Source: Paraphysomonas bandaiensis
Lineage: Eukaryota > Chrysophyceae
Length of the DNA stretch: 35,997 bases
NCBI GenBank assembly: GCA_965644295.1
Contig: CBFFRP010000447.1
Coordinates: 1 to 35,997 of the forward strand
Reading direction: 5' to 3'
Made by a program: the position numbers and the translations under genes. A model generated the notes under the pieces. It saw only the letters and a program-made list of their open reading frames with translations. It did no database searches and was not told where the DNA came from. This document shows, piece by piece, positions 33,243 through 35,997 of the stretch (positions within the stretch are counted from its first letter, which is position 1; every line of letters begins with the position of its first letter).

Positions 33243-35524
33243 TCAAAGGGCTTTTATACTGTTATGTCTTCGTAAAACAGCTGCTACACACTCTTGAATC
33301 TCATGGTTACTATCATCAGTCGCTGGTACTATAGGACTTCGTTGTTTATTCCCTAGCTTTAGGAGTCGTAAGAGCCATGACATAGCCACCGCGATGATCC
33401 CCTGGCGTGACACTACTTTCAGTGATGGAGCTGCGCTAGACAGTCCCCTTTCCTGTAGTACCTCATTCACAATGCTTTTTCTTTTCTCCCCAGCATCACT
33501 CCGAGCACGGGATAGGTCAGTATCAAGTAGAAGGCGAGCGACATGCCTTTTAACTCGTTCAGTTAGATTCGAAACATCGCTGCACCTCTTTCTGGAGATG
33601 TACCACACCAGTACATCACCAGCGAACATGATATTGTATATAGAAAAGCATGAGTAGTATATGGTAACAAAAATCCATTCATGAAATTTAGTTGCTCCAT
33701 GAATCACCAGTGCTGGGTAAAACACGTTCTCAAGAGCATTTACACACATAAACAAAAAGCACGTTAAAACATACACATCTAGCATCGTGAGGTAGGGAAC
33801 TGTTGGCAATGAAGACGCAACAACGAACTTATAGGCCACCGCTGTCAAAATAAGAGTAAGTGTAATGGATAGCCTATCTGCAGTCTCAATGGAGGAATTA
33901 TCCTCATTTACTGCACATGACATAGGCGCCAAAGCAGTTAACACACCCATAGGCAAAATCACGTTGGATATATAATACCCACTCTTACGGTATAAGTATA
34001 ACGTAAACACACAACGAGGGTATCTGGTACCTAAATAATTGGTTATCAGTACGAAATAGAATAATATTAACAAAATCATACATCGATATCTACTTGTAAT
34101 TATAGTACGCATTCCATAAACGTATTACCTGCTGAAGACTCAGATGGATGACTCAACTCAGTTTCTGCCATAACCATATCGCTATACACCACTTCAAATA
34201 TCGAGGACAGCTGAAAGCTGTTCACTTGAAAAATAGATGGGTACTCGTCATTAACCAGAAGTACTACCCTCGAGGCAGGTGTATTGAATGTAAGTGGCAG
34301 ATTCAATTCCTGCATATCGAACGGAAAATCCATGAGCTCCATTTTTTCATTGAACGACGCCTTCATTCGAATTTTAATAACGAAATCCAAACCACCGCGT
34401 AAGGTACCACTACTAAAACTAGTCCATACTTCTCGCTCACCTGAATGAGGGTTAGTTCAATATTGGTATCTACAGCCGCTTCTATAGATATATTACCACT
34501 TCTAACTGACATGTACAACCCATATATACATGAATAATATACAACGATTGCATTCCGAAATAGTACCACAGTATATTGCAACAGCCTTCGCGATCTATGT
34601 TGCTACCGCAAAAACGACCATAAATATAACCTAGATGCTTCGGCAACACAATAATACGCAACAAAGCACTTATACAAAAAGATACATATAACAAGATACT
34701 TATACATAGAAATATCCATACAAAATATTGCATATGCAAAAGCAAAGATATATAATAGGATTCTTATACATAACAAGGTACACAGTCAACAAGATACTTG
34801 TAGCTGTCGTCCTATCATTACCTATGTGGAAGATGTATATATAACTGAATACTTACACATCAAGATACTTATAACGAAGGCATATAAATACGAAGCTTAT
34901 ACCGATGTATTCCGATATATGCAGAAAGTCGACGTGTTTAATGTTGCAACTATAGCACTCCATCAGCTCCAGGACAGCCTCTGTGTCTTCCATATTGCAC
35001 ACATTCCTCAGGCGAAGTTCACAAAATAGATCAGCACGAAAAGTTTGATTGACTGTGTCGACTGAGTCGATGTTGAATACACTCACTCTTGTGTGGAATA
35101 TTAATGGAGGAGCTAAGTACACCTTCTCGACTCTGTCACCCTCATAGGGCCCTTTGTGCAGACGAATGTTGTCCTCTAGACACCGACTATGGGGTTCTTT
35201 TCGCAGATGGACATTCTCCCCCCACATTTCCTCACAGGTTGACTTCACGGTATGGGAAAATACGCAGCTAATTCTCCGGCCATCTTCAGCGACTTCATAA
35301 GCGTTCCATAAACCTGCACAGGCTCGCTTTCCTTCGACACATATGATTGGTCGAGAATATTTCGGACCCGAAGTGAGGATACGCGTGTATTCAGGGGATA
35401 CGGGGGGGTCTACGGTCAGACATATAGCTCGACGATTGTCGTCTCGTTTGAGGTCTTCATGAGAGAGAAGAGTCCCCTCCCAGTTCCACAGAGAGTAATC
35501 GATGCCCTTATAAGATGAGCTCAT
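33243..35524 (-). CDS. Cys-loop-type pentameric ligand-gated ion channel homologue
   Basis: Three exons, 35524-34903, 34440-34129 and 34030-33243, join in frame to 573 residues (introns 462 and 98 nt). After a soluble extension of about 150 residues with no signal peptide, the ligand-binding domain shows VSVFNIDSVDTVNQTFRADLF..LRL, EREVW, and the pre-Cys-loop core F.EKMELMDFPFDMQELNL. The two cysteines that frame FPFD in animal receptors are absent, as in prokaryotic and many protist homologues. Four membrane segments follow: RKSGYYISNVILPMGVLTAL (M1), DRLSITLTLILTAVAYKFVV (M2, pore), YLTMLDVYVLTCFLFMCVNA (M3), a charged loop of about 100 residues, and a weak M4 (GIIAVAMSWLLRLLKL). The ligand and ion selectivity are unknown. 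The chosen ATG (35524) is the first in the open frame; a 5' exon carrying a signal peptide may be missing. Confidence 0.87.
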
Positions 35525-35753
35525 TGGAGTAAGAACAATAGATACATTCACATACGTATTGTATAAGTGTCATATCGGCCATCTCCACACTGAAACATAC
35601 AGCAGCAGATCATCTCACACATTGTCTTGAAATTTTTTCTTCAGTTATGCACACTTCTATATTTTAGCCAATAGTGTACCTTTCCGTTGTGATACGTCTT
35701 AGTGATTGGATGATCACTCTAGCAATACCTGTATAGTATACCGGTATACAGTG
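35525..35753. other. Upstream region of the channel gene
   Basis: This is unique sequence between the channel start and the terminal microsatellite. No gene or clear promoter motif was recognised, though a missing 5' exon could lie here. Confidence 0.35.
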
Positions 35754-35974
35754 TGTATGTATGTACGTATGTGTATGTATGTATGTATGTATGTATGTAT
35801 GTATGTATGTATGTATGTATGTATGTATGTATGTATGTATGTATGTATGTATGTATGTATGTATGTATGTATGTATGTATGTATGTATGTATGTATGTAT
35901 GTATGTATGTATGTATGTATGTATGTATGTATGTATGTATGTATGTATGTATGTATGTATGTATGTATGTATGT
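35754..35974. repeat. (GTAT)n tetranucleotide microsatellite, about 55 units
   Basis: GTAT repeats run for about 220 bp with imperfect starts (ATGTACGTATGTGTATG), ending before GTGTGAGCACACAC. This is the same tetramer as the array at 20684-21441 but on the opposite strand. It again lies upstream of a gene (the channel, minus strand). Open frames through it are repeat artefacts. Confidence 0.96.
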
Positions 35975-35997
35975 GTGAGCACACACAAACGAACGAA

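Noticed and set aside
34443-34507. A possible extra exon of the channel gene (VRSGNISIEA...LTLIQ)
   Set aside because: It can be entered in frame, but its exit phase cannot join the next conserved exon at any AG. Joining 34903 directly to 34440 keeps frame and restores the conserved EREVW...FPFD segment.
35664-35988. Similar repeat-peptide frames at the right edge
   Set aside because: They are produced by the GTAT array in the same way.

Overview
This window is nuclear DNA of a unicellular eukaryote. Protein-coding genes are broken by very short spliceosomal introns (26 mapped here by reading frame and homology, mostly 46-120 nt). All three standard stop codons end recognisable genes, so the standard code applies. 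There is no prokaryotic operon structure. Gene content (ARL3, proteasome subunit Rpt2, a plant/yeast-type SDP1/TGL lipase, a Cys-loop-like receptor channel) fits a protist, probably ciliated or flagellated because ARL3 is a ciliary GTPase. The lineage cannot be fixed from the sequence alone.

Layout. 1-3.3 kb: mostly non-coding, with a SINE-like repeat, a weak Tudor-like gene fragment, a divergent histone-H2A-like reading frame (minus) and a 31-bp triplication. 3.3-4.4 kb: an intronless Fe(II)/2-oxoglutarate dioxygenase (plus). 6.4-7.1 kb: ARL3 (minus, 4 exons), divergent from a giant gene at 7.6-16.9 kb (plus, 3 exons, about 3058 aa). That giant protein joins a ZNFX1-type SF1 helicase, a Cys/His module array inserted inside the helicase, NFX1-type zinc fingers and a C-terminal RING/RING2-like ubiquitin-ligase module. 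18.7-20.5 kb: Rpt2/PSMC1 (minus, at least 9 exons, two GC-AG introns). 20.7-21.4 kb: a tetranucleotide microsatellite. 21.5-26.3 kb: an SDP1/TGL-type patatin triacylglycerol lipase (plus, 10 exons) whose first intron is 1.7 kb and filled by a 29-bp minisatellite. 26.3-28.5 kb: a repeat cluster. 28.5-29.0 kb: a possible F-box/coiled-coil protein (minus). 29.2-30.0 kb: a PCMTD-like isoaspartyl methyltransferase-family protein (minus). 30.7-31.9 kb: a PSP1-domain protein (plus). 33.2-35.5 kb: a pentameric ligand-gated ion channel homologue (minus, 3 exons). 35.75-35.97 kb: a second tetranucleotide array.

A dispersed repeat family with five copies (two intact, three degraded or truncated) runs through the window. 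Three copies have 10-14 bp target-site duplications and the truncated ones keep the same end, so it behaves like a SINE or a LINE tail. Apart from the copy at the left edge, the copies lie in gaps between convergent genes. The genes do not form one pathway. The most unusual protein is the helicase / zinc-array / ligase fusion, which on family grounds points to RNA surveillance or antiviral defence coupled to ubiquitin. That function is inference.
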